Of a stretch of 11,668 bases of DNA, positions 1 to 6,709 are shown in pieces. The notes under the pieces were generated by a model. That model ran no database searches and was not told the origin of the DNA. It saw nothing but the letters and a program-made list of their open reading frames with translations. Origin of the DNA: JBBSHS01 sp038232515. GTDB taxonomy: Bacteria > Actinomycetota > Acidimicrobiia > Acidimicrobiales > JAUJNH01. The position numbers and the translations under genes are program-made. The stretch lies in the NCBI GenBank assembly GCA_038232515.1, contig JBBSHS010000078.1:1-11668 (forward strand), read 5' to 3'. Position 1 is the first letter of the stretch; each line of letters opens with the position of its first letter.

Positions 1-696
1 ACGCTCGAGAACGGCCGCAAGGTGGGGCACGGCACCGAGAACGGCACGGCCGGGCGATGGGACGGCGAAGAGCTGATGGTCGCCGTAGGCCGGCGGCCCA
101 ACACCGACGGCCTGGGCCTCGAGGACGTCGGCATCGAGTTCGGGCCCAAGGGGGTGGTCGTCGACCAGCGCATGCGCACCACCGTCCCGTCGGTCTACGC
201 CGCCGGCGACCTGGCCGGTCGCTTCCTGTTCACCCACTCGGCCGCTTACGAAGGGGTGCGGGCGATCCGGGACATGTTCTTCCCCGGCAAGGGCACCGTC
301 ACCGACTTCGTGCCGTGGTGCACGTTCACCGACCCAGAGCTGGCCCACGCCGGCCTAACGGTGGCCGAGGCCAAGAGGCGTTGGGGCGACGGCGTGGACG
401 TGTGGCGTATGGACCTGACCCATTCGGACCGGGCCCGGGCCGATGGGTCGAGCGAGGGCGCCATCGTGATCGTCACCCACGACAAGAGGGTCGTGGGCGC
501 CCACATCCTGGCGCCGGCGGCAGGGGAGATGATCCATGAGCTGGCTCTGGCCATCAGCAAGGGTCTGAGCTTCGGCGACGTGGCCGGGCTGATCCACGTG
601 TACCCGACGCTGTCGACCAGCATCGGCCAGCTGGCCGCCGAGGCGGCGTTCGTGGGGGCCAAGCGCCTGCGCTGGCTGGTGCGGCGCGAGCGCTAA
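1..696 (+). CDS. FAD/NAD(P)-dependent pyridine nucleotide-disulfide oxidoreductase (MerA/lipoamide dehydrogenase-like), C-terminal part
   Basis: The frame is open at the left edge, so the N-terminal FAD-binding half with the redox CXXXXC is outside the window; 231 codons are visible. Seen: the end of the NAD-binding domain (VAVGRRPNTDGLGL), the second FAD motif VPSVYAAGDL at about partial residues 62-71, then the dimerisation domain starting near PWCTFTDPELAHAGL and ending HVYPTLSTSIGQLA. In lipoamide dehydrogenase the corresponding segment is HxHPT with a catalytic His; here that position is Tyr (HVYPT), as in mercuric-reductase-like proteins. The C-terminus RWLVRRER lacks the vicinal Cys pair of true MerA, so mercury reduction should not be assumed. 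The family transfers electrons from NAD(P)H through FAD to a disulfide or similar acceptor in the cytoplasm; the substrate is unknown. The stop (TAA) lies 16 nt from the end of a convergent broken gene. The family call is firm, the exact function is not. Confidence 0.9.
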   Translation, partial: TLENGRKVGHGTENGTAGRWDGEELMVAVGRRPNTDGLGLEDVGIEFGPKGVVVDQRMRTTVPSVYAAGDLAGRFLFTHSAAYEGVRAIRDMFFPGKGTVTDFVPWCTFTDPELAHAGLTVAEAKRRWGDGVDVWRMDLTHSDRARADGSSEGAIVIVTHDKRVVGAHILAPAAGEMIHELALAISKGLSFGDVAGLIHVYPTLSTSIGQLAAEAAFVGAKRLRWLVRRER

Positions 697-712
697 TTGC
701 TGGTCCTGTGGC

Positions 713-1590
713 TCAACCCCGGACGCAGGGCTGGTTCACCGTGTTGAACAGGCTCTGGATCCATGTGTTGGTGCCGCACCCGGGGGTCGAGCGCGGGCCG
801 ACGTAGATGCCGGTGACGCCGTTGTGCGTGGCCGTGTTGTTCACCACCACGTTGTCCTTCACCCCGCACAGATCCGGTGTGTCGACGAAGGGATCGTCGG
901 GGTCGGGACTGATGAAGCACCCGTAGTTCCCGCCCTCCGGTGGTCCAGGCGTCACGGGACAGCTCCTGGCCGTTGCCACCGCCGAGGCTGATGCCGTTGC
1001 GCTGGTTGCCGTTCACCGAGTTGTGCACCATCTTGTTGTGCCCGGGCATGGCCACCACCGGTGGCCCCATGGCCAGAAGGGCGATACCGTCGCCCAGCGC
1101 GCCGGCCAAGGGGGCACCGAATCCGTTGCCGTCGACCGTGGTGTCGGCGATGAGGTTGAAATCGTTGGCCACGGTGTGCGGACACCCTCCGGCCAGGTTG
1201 TAGCCGTCGGAACACGCCGGGAAGACCTGGACGCCGTCGGTGCCCGAGCCGGCCACGGTGTTGTGCAGGACCGAGTTGTAGGTGGCGCCCGGGCCTTCGA
1301 CGGCGATGCCGATGTCACGCTTGTCGATGGCCGCACGCTGTCGTCGAACATGGGGATGTTGTTGTCGCGGACAGCGTTGTCGGCGACTACGTTGCGGCTG
1401 GAACCGGCCGTCCCGGCGTTCAGCAGCGTGGACAGGGTCCTACATTGGCGTCGAGTCGGGTGTTGGCCTTCAACACCGACCCACACGGGAGGCTCCCCGG
1501 GGCAGCCGAAGCGGGGACTGCCACCGCTGCGCTCAGTGCCAATGCGGCAACACCCGGAACAGCGATCAAAAGGCTGCGACGTGTTCTCAT
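713..1590 (-). pseudogene. Exported right-handed beta-helix repeat protein, broken by several frame changes
   Basis: The start is ATG at 1590, preceded by GGGGAG 3 nt upstream. It gives a clear signal peptide (MRTRRSLLIAVPGVAALAL, then VPASAAPGS), followed by CGSVLKANTRLDANVGPC, the usual opening of exported actinobacterial parallel beta-helix (NosD/pectate-lyase-like) proteins. That frame stops at 1420-1422. The protein then continues in a second frame (STLLNAGTAGSSRNVVADN), a third from about 1330 (DIGIAVEGPGATYNSVLHN, VANDFNLIADTTVDGNGFG), and a fourth from about 940 (GVKDNVVVNNTATHNGVTG) to a TGA at 713-715. The repeated N-rich turns (VVADNAVRDNN, HNKMVHNSVNGNQRNG) are beta-helix rungs. 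The jump from VGPC straight to late rungs also suggests a missing internal piece; about 290 codons remain, which looks short for the family. It lies downstream of the LuxR-type regulator on the same strand. The shifts could be genuine decay or consensus errors. No enzymatic activity can be inferred. Confidence 0.72.
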
Positions 1591-1695
1591 CGGCTCCCCG
1601 CAAGTCGTGTGTGACGAAGGTCTTCGTGCCCAGCGGTGCCGCCGTCTCCCGCAACGTCGCCAAAAGGTAGCGCACGCCGTGGGAGAAATCACGCG

Positions 1696-4554
1696 TCAGA
1701 TCTCTCTACCAGCCAGCTCTTTGATCAGGGCACCCCGCGAGCGAATCCCCAACTTGTCGAACACATGGGTGAGGTGGTGGCCCACCGTTCGCGGGGAGAT
1801 GAACAGCCGCCGACCCACCTCGGGGTTGGTGAGGCCCTCGCTCACGAGCCGGACAACCTCCTTTTCGGCCGAGGTGAGGCTGTCCCAGCCGGAGGAGGGG
1901 CGGTCTGGAGCCCGGCGGCCCCGCAGGGCATAGGCCACGGCCTCGTCGGCGGACAAGGCCGCCCCTTCGGCGCAACCCTCGGCGAACGCCTTGTCCCCCA
2001 GAGCAGTCCGAACCTGGGCCACATCGAGCTCGTAACGAGCCTGGTCGGGCTGCGAGCGTGCGTAGCCCTGCGGGTCCCGGAGGGCCTGGGCGGCACCGAG
2101 CAGGCGCGCCGCCACTTCGGCCCGCCCGTCGGTGGCCAAGCCGGCGAGGGACTCCAGGGACGACGCGACGGCCGGCAGCGCCCCTACCCGGTGGTAGAGC
2201 TCGAGGGCGCGACGACCGAGCATGGCGGCCTCGTCGACCTTGGCCTGGCCGCGGGTGACGACGCTCAGCCGGTCGAGGGCCTCGGCCGTCGCCACCAGGT
2301 CACCGATGGCCTGACCCATCTCCAGCGCCTCGAGGAAATGACCGGTGGCCGCCCCCAGGTCGCCGTCGGCGGCGGCGGCCGATCCGAGGCCGAGGATGCA
2401 GCGGACCTCGTGGAAGACCGGTACCTCGCCGGTGCGGGCCATGGACAACGATCGCTCGAAGAGGTCGGCGGCCTCCTCGTGGCCCTGCGATTCGGCCAGT
2501 CGACCGAGGAAGTACAGCGCGCAGGCGACACAGAGGGGCCAGCCCACCTCGTAAGACAGGCGGAGGGAGTCGGCCAGCAGTGTCTCGGCCTCGTCCCAGC
2601 GACCGCGCATCCGGGCCACGTCGCCGAGCAGCCCCAGAGCGGTGGCCGAGTCCTGGGCATCCTGCACGTCGTCGGCCAGGCCCTGGGCCTCGGCCGCCCA
2701 CGCCTCGGCGGCGATCAGGTCGCCGACGAGCAGGTCGATCCGGGCCAACCCAAGGAGCCCGGAGCGCAGCGCCTCGCCGTCGGCCGCTCCCCGGCCCAGC
2801 CTCACGCACTCCTCGAAATGGAGGCGGGCATCGTCGGTGGCGCCCAGGACGTAGTGGACGTGGCCGATGGGGTGGAGCACATGGGCCAGGCCATTGGTGT
2901 CGCCCGTCTGCCGGCACGACGCCGCCCTCTCCCGGAGCACCGGAAGGGCCTGGCGGGGGTTGCGGAACATCAGGAACGTCGGGTTGCAGACGCAGACGCT
3001 GGCTTCGTGGTCGCCGGTCTCGGCGTAGAGAGCCGAGCTCTGCTCCAGAAGGGGGAGAGCGGAGACGACATCGCCGAGCATCCCGCGCAGCAGGCCCGCG
3101 GCCCGCAACGCCTTGGCCTGCAGGGGGGCAGGCGCCTCTGCGCTGGCGACGACGGCCCACTCCAGCCAGCGCCGGCTCTCGCCGATGTGGCCCCGGATCC
3201 GCCAGAAATGGGCCAGGGAGGTGACGAGGCGGAGCCCGATCTCGATCTCCTCGGCATCCCGGGCCCACTCCATGGCCGCCCGCAGGTTGTCGTGCTCGGC
3301 CTCGAGCTCGTCGAGCCAGGGCTTCGGGTGCCGGCCACCGAATTCCCCGTCGGCTCGCTCGGCCAACGCCAGGCACCATTCGGCATGGGCCCGGCGGAGG
3401 GCGGACGCTTCGGATGCGTCGATGAGCTTGGTGCCGGCCCACACCCGGATCGTCTCGAGCAGGTGGTACCGGAGGCCCTCATCGCGTGCCTCGACGGCCA
3501 CGAGTGACTTGTCGACGAGGGCGGTGAGGTGGTCGATGATGTCGGCCTGTTGCACGGTCCCGCCCGAACAGACCTTCTCGGCGGCGGCGAGCGTCCAGCC
3601 GGCGAAGACCGACAGGCGTCGCAGGAGCGCGGCCTCTGCGGGCGTGAGCAGGTCATGGCTCCACTCCAGCGCCCCCAGAAGGGTCTGGTGCCGGGTGGGG
3701 GCGGTGGGGCTGCCCCGGTTGAGGAGGCGGAAGCGATCATCGATGCGCTCGAGGATGTCGGCCGGAGCCAGCGAGCTGACTCGCGTGGCCGCCAGCTCGA
3801 TCGCCAGGGGCATGCCGTCGAGGCGGCGGCAGATCTCGGCCACCGTGGCCGCCGAGGCATCGGTGAGGGCGAAGCGTGGATTGGCCTCGGTGGCTCGCTG
3901 GACGAACAGCTCGCCCGCTTCGCCGAGGGCGGGCGACCGGGCGCCCGGCTGGTCGGGATCGGGCAACGAGAGCGGGCGCACCGTCCAGTTGTGTTCACCG
4001 ACGATACCGAGTGTCTCCCGGCTGGTCGCCAGGACGTCGAGGGCCGGGCACGCTTGCAGGACGTGCTCCACGAGGTGGGCACACGCGTTCACCATGTGCT
4101 CGCAGTTGTCGAGGACGACCAGCATGCGCCGGCCGCCGATCCGGCGGGCCACGTCATCGAGCTGGGGCTGGGTGCGGCCGTCACGGCCGGGAAGGACGTC
4201 GGCGACGACCTCGGGCAGGCGGGTCGGGTCGGTGGCTGCGGCGAGCTCGACCAGCCACACACCGTCCGGATACCGGCCTGCGGCCCGGGCGGCGACCTCG
4301 AGAGCCAGGCGGGTCTTTCCCATGCCGCCAGGCCCGGCGAGGGTGACCAGTCGGGATCGGCCGAGCAGGGTGGTGACCTCGGCCACCTCCTCCCGGCGGC
4401 CGACGAAGCCGCTGGCCAGGTGGGGCAGGTTGTTGGCCGGGCCACCATGGGACCGGTCGCGGGGCGGGCCGTGGCGGGGGGTGAAGGCGTTCGGCTTTCC
4501 CGAGCGCGGCTCGGGCCGATCCTCTTTGTCTGCGCTCTGGGAGACGAAGGGCAC
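1696..4554 (-). CDS. Large ATP-binding LuxR-family transcriptional regulator (NB-ARC/AAA ATPase, TPR, C-terminal HTH)
   Basis: This is a 952-residue one-component regulator of the LAL/MalT type. From the N-terminus: a polar 40-residue tail; an ATPase module with Walker A GPGGMGKT at 74-81, Walker B MLVVLDN at 144-150, the sensor-like VLATSRE at 174-180 and the NB-ARC motif GMPLAIELAA at 247-256; a winged-helix-like part (HQTLLGALEWSHDLLTPAE); a long Ala/Leu-rich TPR-like helical region from about 380 to 870; and a LuxR-type HTH at 890-950 (SLTSAEKEVVRLVSEGLTN, SPRTVGHHLTHVFDKLG). Such proteins are thought to bind a ligand in the TPR part, switch with ATP and activate promoters. The start is GTG at 4554, supported by AGGAAAG at 4563-4569 with an 8-nt spacer. 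It is transcribed divergently from the duplicated exported-protein locus and upstream of the broken beta-helix gene, so either could be a target. That is inference. The gene is intact. Confidence 0.93.
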   Translation of the reverse strand: MPFVSQSADKEDRPEPRSGKPNAFTPRHGPPRDRSHGGPANNLPHLASGFVGRREEVAEVTTLLGRSRLVTLAGPGGMGKTRLALEVAARAAGRYPDGVWLVELAAATDPTRLPEVVADVLPGRDGRTQPQLDDVARRIGGRRMLVVLDNCEHMVNACAHLVEHVLQACPALDVLATSRETLGIVGEHNWTVRPLSLPDPDQPGARSPALGEAGELFVQRATEANPRFALTDASAATVAEICRRLDGMPLAIELAATRVSSLAPADILERIDDRFRLLNRGSPTAPTRHQTLLGALEWSHDLLTPAEAALLRRLSVFAGWTLAAAEKVCSGGTVQQADIIDHLTALVDKSLVAVEARDEGLRYHLLETIRVWAGTKLIDASEASALRRAHAEWCLALAERADGEFGGRHPKPWLDELEAEHDNLRAAMEWARDAEEIEIGLRLVTSLAHFWRIRGHIGESRRWLEWAVVASAEAPAPLQAKALRAAGLLRGMLGDVVSALPLLEQSSALYAETGDHEASVCVCNPTFLMFRNPRQALPVLRERAASCRQTGDTNGLAHVLHPIGHVHYVLGATDDARLHFEECVRLGRGAADGEALRSGLLGLARIDLLVGDLIAAEAWAAEAQGLADDVQDAQDSATALGLLGDVARMRGRWDEAETLLADSLRLSYEVGWPLCVACALYFLGRLAESQGHEEAADLFERSLSMARTGEVPVFHEVRCILGLGSAAAADGDLGAATGHFLEALEMGQAIGDLVATAEALDRLSVVTRGQAKVDEAAMLGRRALELYHRVGALPAVASSLESLAGLATDGRAEVAARLLGAAQALRDPQGYARSQPDQARYELDVAQVRTALGDKAFAEGCAEGAALSADEAVAYALRGRRAPDRPSSGWDSLTSAEKEVVRLVSEGLTNPEVGRRLFISPRTVGHHLTHVFDKLGIRSRGALIKELAGREI

Positions 4555-4751
4555 GTCCGGGACTTTCCTGGTGCGACGACGACGGGAATTGCAAGTTTAC
4601 CGTGGTAGCGAAAGAGCTTCCATACCTGTCGCACTGCTAGGTGTGAAACGACTCTACTAATACGGCCTATAGCCAGATCATTTGGCAGCCGGATGAGGTT
4701 GACGTCTCGTTGGACTCGTCGACGGTGTCGCCGGTCACGTCCACGGTGGGA
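4555..4751. promoter_or_regulatory. Divergent intergenic control region between the LuxR-type gene and the exported-protein leader
   Basis: This stretch separates two divergent transcription units and contains no convincing gene. The part around 4590-4690 is clearly more A/T-rich than its surroundings (for example the run actctactaatacggcctat), as expected where promoters sit. I could not settle a -35/-10 pair on either strand: TTGACG at 4699-4704 has no -10-like hexamer at 17 nt. The only secure element is the Shine-Dalgarno sequence of the LuxR-type gene, AGGAAAG on the minus strand (4563-4569). Sequence upstream of 4752 is not shared with the second copy of the duplication. Confidence 0.5.
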
Positions 4752-4948
4752 GAGCCCAACACCACCGACCATCGGGAGCCTCGCGAACAATCAAGGCGAG
4801 AGCTTCCGAGGCAGGGAGTCCCAGGGCAGAACATTCCGGAAATAGGTCAATTGACCGGTGCACCCCGGGAGGGGCTGTGCGACTGTCGTCTCGTCGCCTG
4901 CGACCACCCGACGGATGGCTGTGGGGGCATACCGGCACGGGATCTCAA
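4752..4948 (+). promoter_or_regulatory. Candidate structured 5' leader RNA, copy 1
   Basis: About 197 nt upstream of the exported-protein start are almost identical to 6491-6690: I count six substitutions and two one-base insertions. Hairpins that can be drawn: CTCGC 4780-4784 with GCGAG 4796-4800; a competing GCCTCG 4778-4783 with CGAGGC 4807-4812; GGG/CCC around 4814-4822; the palindrome GGTCAATTGACC 4845-4856; GCACCCC, GGGA tetraloop, GGGG, bulge, TGC at 4860-4880; and a two-tier stem pairing 4885-4888 with 4909-4912 and 4893-4896 with 4901-4904. Five of the six substitutions between copies fall in the loops of these stems. The mutually exclusive hairpins at 4778-4812 would suit a switch. 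I looked for c-di-GMP, c-di-AMP (ydaO), cobalamin, TPP, SAM and glycine consensus cores and found none. It could instead be a DNA-level control region or a region homogenised by gene conversion. Confidence 0.45.
4845..4856. promoter_or_regulatory. 12-bp perfect palindrome GGTCAATTGACC in the leader
   Basis: This is a perfect dyad. In the second leader it reads GGTCAGTTGACC, so the GGTC/GACC arms are kept and only the centre changed. It could be an operator for a dimeric regulator or a small RNA hairpin with a 4-nt loop. No regulator can be assigned. Confidence 0.3.
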
Positions 4949-4953
4949 AATGG

Positions 4954-4959
4954 AAAGGA
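4954..4959 (+). promoter_or_regulatory. Ribosome binding site AAAGGA that decides the start of the exported protein
   Basis: AAAGGA lies 5 nt before ATG 4965 and 8 nt before ATG 4968. It therefore favours these two adjacent ATGs over the in-frame ATG at 4950, which lies upstream of it and lacks a good site. The second copy has AAGGGA at the equivalent place. Confidence 0.6.
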
Positions 4960-4964
4960 ACAGA

Positions 4965-6146
4965 ATGATGCGAATGTTCACTAAGAATGGTCGGCATGCC
5001 CGGAGGGCGCCCCTGGCTCTGGCACTCTTGATGCCGCTGCTCGCGGGGATGGTGGCCTTCTCGGGCCCGGCCGGCGCCAGTGTCTCGAGTGATGTCGGCA
5101 GCGCCTTCGACTACCAGCTGAAGGTGAGCCTCTTCAGTGGACCCATCAACACCCGGGGTGTCGGCCAGGTCGTGTGCACGAACCCGCCCACGAACAACAT
5201 CCCGGCCGGCTGTGTCCCCGACACCCAGGCAGCCGTGGCCGCCAGTCCTCTGGTGACGCTGCCCACGACCGGATCCTCCACGATCACTGGCACCCAGGCA
5301 TCCATGAGCGGATTCGTCGGTCCCGCCGAGTTCTTCAGCACGGGCGCAGTCAGCGCCAGCACCCAGGGGACGACCGGAGGGAGTGGGTCGGTCACCAGCT
5401 CGACCAGCATCGCCAACGTCGATGCAAGTGGCTCGGAGAGCTTCGGCTACGGCCCCCTGGACGCCACCACCCTCTACCCCAAGAACCCCACCGGGCTGTC
5501 GACCACCGTGGCCAGCTCGTGCACATCGTCCGAGACCGGGACCAGCGGCTCGACCACGATCACCAACGGCCAGCTCGAGCTTGACAACGGCTACGACCCG
5601 CTCGGCAACGGCACCTACTCCGGCGGCGTCGGTGCCCACCCGCCGGTGCGGGTGATCGTGGCGACCAACCCCGCCCCCAACACCTCGTACTCGGGCCACA
5701 TCGAGGTGAACGGGTCCCAGGACTTCTGGACGTACGTGTTCAACGAGCAGGTGACGAACTCCGACGGCTCGCTCACCGTCTACGCCGGACACGAGTACAT
5801 TCAGGGACCCACGGCCGTCGGTGACTTGTGGTTCGGCAAGTCGCAGTGTGGCGTGAAGCGCACGTCCAAGACCACGGTCACCTCGTCGGTCAACCCCTCG
5901 ACCGTCGGTCAGAACGTGACCTTCACCGCCACGGTGGCCCCGGTGGCCGGTACGGGCACCCCGGCCGGCACGGTGCAGTTCAAGGTTGACGGCGTCAACT
6001 CCGGCAGTCCGGTCACCCTCGTCGCCGGCCAGGCGACGAAGGCGATCTCCACCCTCAGCGCCGGTTCCCACGCCATCAAGGCGGTCTACAACGCCAGCGG
6101 AGCCTTCCTCACCAGCAACGGCACAGTCACTCAAGTCGTGAGCTGA
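4965..6146 (+). CDS. Exported choice-of-anchor P-like protein with C-terminal bacterial Ig-like domain
   Basis: The product is 393 aa from ATG 4965, or 392 from the adjacent ATG 4968. Residues 1-38 form a signal peptide: basic MFTKNGRHARR, a hydrophobic core LALALLMPLLAGMVAF, and a likely cut after PAGA. Residues about 45-296 are Ser/Thr/Gly-rich and resemble the actinobacterial choice-of-anchor P family (SVTSSTSIANVD, a Cys after TTVASS, VFNEQVTNSDGSLTVYAGH, and FGKSQCGV at the end). Four Cys in this part (VVC, AGC, SSC, SQC) could form two disulfides outside the cell. Residues about 298-393 form a bacterial Ig-like (Big_3) domain: TTVTSSVNPSTVGQNVTFTA, GTVQFKVDG, GSHAIKAVYNA. No LPXTG motif or C-terminal membrane anchor is visible, so it is probably secreted or non-covalently surface-bound. 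It follows a conserved leader and precedes a hairpin and a thioredoxin-like gene. Its role is unknown, and the anchor-P assignment rests on recognition by eye. Confidence 0.85.
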   Translation: MMRMFTKNGRHARRAPLALALLMPLLAGMVAFSGPAGASVSSDVGSAFDYQLKVSLFSGPINTRGVGQVVCTNPPTNNIPAGCVPDTQAAVAASPLVTLPTTGSSTITGTQASMSGFVGPAEFFSTGAVSASTQGTTGGSGSVTSSTSIANVDASGSESFGYGPLDATTLYPKNPTGLSTTVASSCTSSETGTSGSTTITNGQLELDNGYDPLGNGTYSGGVGAHPPVRVIVATNPAPNTSYSGHIEVNGSQDFWTYVFNEQVTNSDGSLTVYAGHEYIQGPTAVGDLWFGKSQCGVKRTSKTTVTSSVNPSTVGQNVTFTATVAPVAGTGTPAGTVQFKVDGVNSGSPVTLVAGQATKAISTLSAGSHAIKAVYNASGAFLTSNGTVTQVVS

Positions 6147-6183
6147 GCCAAAGGTCCGCACCAAGGTGTTCCACCTCGCCCCC

Positions 6184-6218
6184 GCTCGATCTCTGGCCGC
6201 CCTAGCCTCGGATCGAGC
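6184..6218 (+). terminator. Conserved 3' hairpin after the exported gene, copy 1
   Basis: GCTCGATC (6184-6191) pairs perfectly with GATCGAGC (6211-6218), with a weak inner GGC/GCC pair. The hairpin starts 38 nt after the stop codon. The homologous hairpin at 7671-7698 differs in sequence but still pairs. There is no T-tract, so it may be a U-less terminator or an mRNA 3'-end stabiliser. Confidence 0.5.
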
Positions 6219-6230
6219 GGCGGCGCGACG

Positions 6231-6236
6231 TACCAT
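6231..6236 (+). promoter_or_regulatory. Possible -10 hexamer TACCAT before the thioredoxin-like copy 1
   Basis: TACCAT sits 8 nt before ATG 6245, matching TACGAT before ATG 8009 in the second copy. This spacing would give a leaderless or near-leaderless transcript. There is no clear -35, and the call rests on position and the TAnnnT pattern. Confidence 0.25.
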
Positions 6237-6282
6237 GCATGCCCATGACCGCACCGATCCTCGTCGCCGCCGGGCGTTCGGC

Positions 6283-6492
6283 GTGATCGCCGCCGGGGCC
6301 GTCGCTCCGTCGTGCACGCTTCTCGATGCCGTCAGCGGTGAGGCCGTCACCGGTGAGGCCGTCACCGATCCGTGGCAGGCCGGTCGCACCGTCGTCGTGT
6401 TCTTCAAGGTCACGTGCCCCGTCTGCAAGATGGTGGCGCCCCCGCTGACTGCTCTGGCCGAAGGAGGCGCCCGGGTGGGCGCCGGTGGGTGA
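6283..6492 (+). pseudogene. Thioredoxin/TlpA-like protein, copy 1, truncated by the second duplication unit
   Basis: From GTG 6283 the frame gives a 69-aa product (VIAAGAVAPSCTLLDA, then DPWQAGRTVVVFFKVTCPVC) matching the first 60 or so residues of the intact gene at 8053. The CPVC active site is present. The frame then ends GARVGAGG at TGA 6490-6492, where the second leader begins, so the strand with the cis-proline (TVPS in the full copy) and the rest of the fold are missing. A 15-bp tandem repeat adds five residues (GEAVT twice) relative to copy 2. An ATG at 6245 opens a 13-codon frame (MTAPILVAAGRSA) whose TGA overlaps the GTG as GTGA. A stable enzyme is not expected. The in-frame upstream extension (MHAHDRTDPRRRR) is probably not translated. 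Confidence 0.8.
6337..6366 (+). repeat. 15-bp tandem repeat GGTGAGGCCGTCACC x2
   Basis: Two exact copies lie at 6337-6351 and 6352-6366 inside the truncated thioredoxin-like copy. The intact gene has only one unit, so this is probably replication slippage after the duplication. Confidence 0.9.
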
Positions 6493-6690
6493 GCCCAACA
6501 CCACCGACCATCGGGAGCCTCGCGAACGATCAAGGCGAGAGCTTCCGAGGCAGGGAGACCCAGGGCAGAAACATTCCGGAAATAGGTCAGTTGACCGATG
6601 CACCCCGGGAGGGGCTGTGCGACTGTCGTCGCGTCGCCTGCGACCACTCGACGGATGGCTGTGGGGGCATACCTGGCACGGGATCTCAAC
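6491..6690 (+). promoter_or_regulatory. Candidate structured 5' leader RNA, copy 2
   Basis: This is the near-identical counterpart of 4752-4948. Relative to copy 1 it has GAACGATC for GAACAATC, GGGAGACCC for GGGAGTCCC, AGTT for AATT in the palindrome centre, GATG for GGTG, TCGC for TCTC and CACT for CACC in the internal loop of the last stem, plus single inserted bases near 6571 and 6685. The GGGA-tetraloop hairpin and the GTCG/CGAC stems are unchanged. It precedes a broken exported gene, so its conservation cannot be due to that gene's present coding capacity. Confidence 0.45.
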
Positions 6691-6709
6691 AATGGGAAGG
6701 GACAGAACA

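Larger units (their letters stand above)
4752..6490 (+). repeat. Tandem duplication, unit 1 (leader, exported gene, hairpin, truncated thioredoxin-like gene)
   Basis: The unit is 1739 bp, measured from GAGCCCAAC at 4752 to the same word at 6491. All parts recur in the same order in unit 2. Both left edges lie in related words: GGTGGGAGAGCCCAAC before unit 1 and GGTGGGTGAGCCCAAC before unit 2. This suggests that a short homology near GGTGGG.GAG seeded the duplication inside the thioredoxin-like gene. No transposase, terminal inverted repeats or target-site duplication is visible. Confidence 0.85.

Noticed and set aside
1636..4660. Very long open frames on the plus strand opposite the LuxR-type gene
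   Set aside because: They are shadows of a high-GC gene: repetitive Arg/Pro/Gly/Ala composition, no domain. The minus-strand frame carries Walker, NB-ARC and HTH motifs.
4699..4727. TTGACG as a -35 box for the first exported gene
   Set aside because: There is no -10-like hexamer at 16-18 nt; the bases there read ACGGTG. It also lies just before the leader with no shared counterpart in unit 2.
4752..4948. Known riboswitch (c-di-GMP, c-di-AMP/ydaO, cobalamin, TPP, SAM, glycine) in the leader
   Set aside because: I compared remembered core motifs on both strands and found no match beyond short chance words such as CTTCCGA. Only a covariance search can settle it, so no class is claimed.
4710..4964. 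Exported protein starting upstream at GTG 4710 or ATG 4950
   Set aside because: Starting at 4710 would translate the conserved leader and bury the signal peptide; ATG 4950 precedes the AAAGGA site. ATG 4965/4968 puts the basic and hydrophobic signal segments at the N-terminus.
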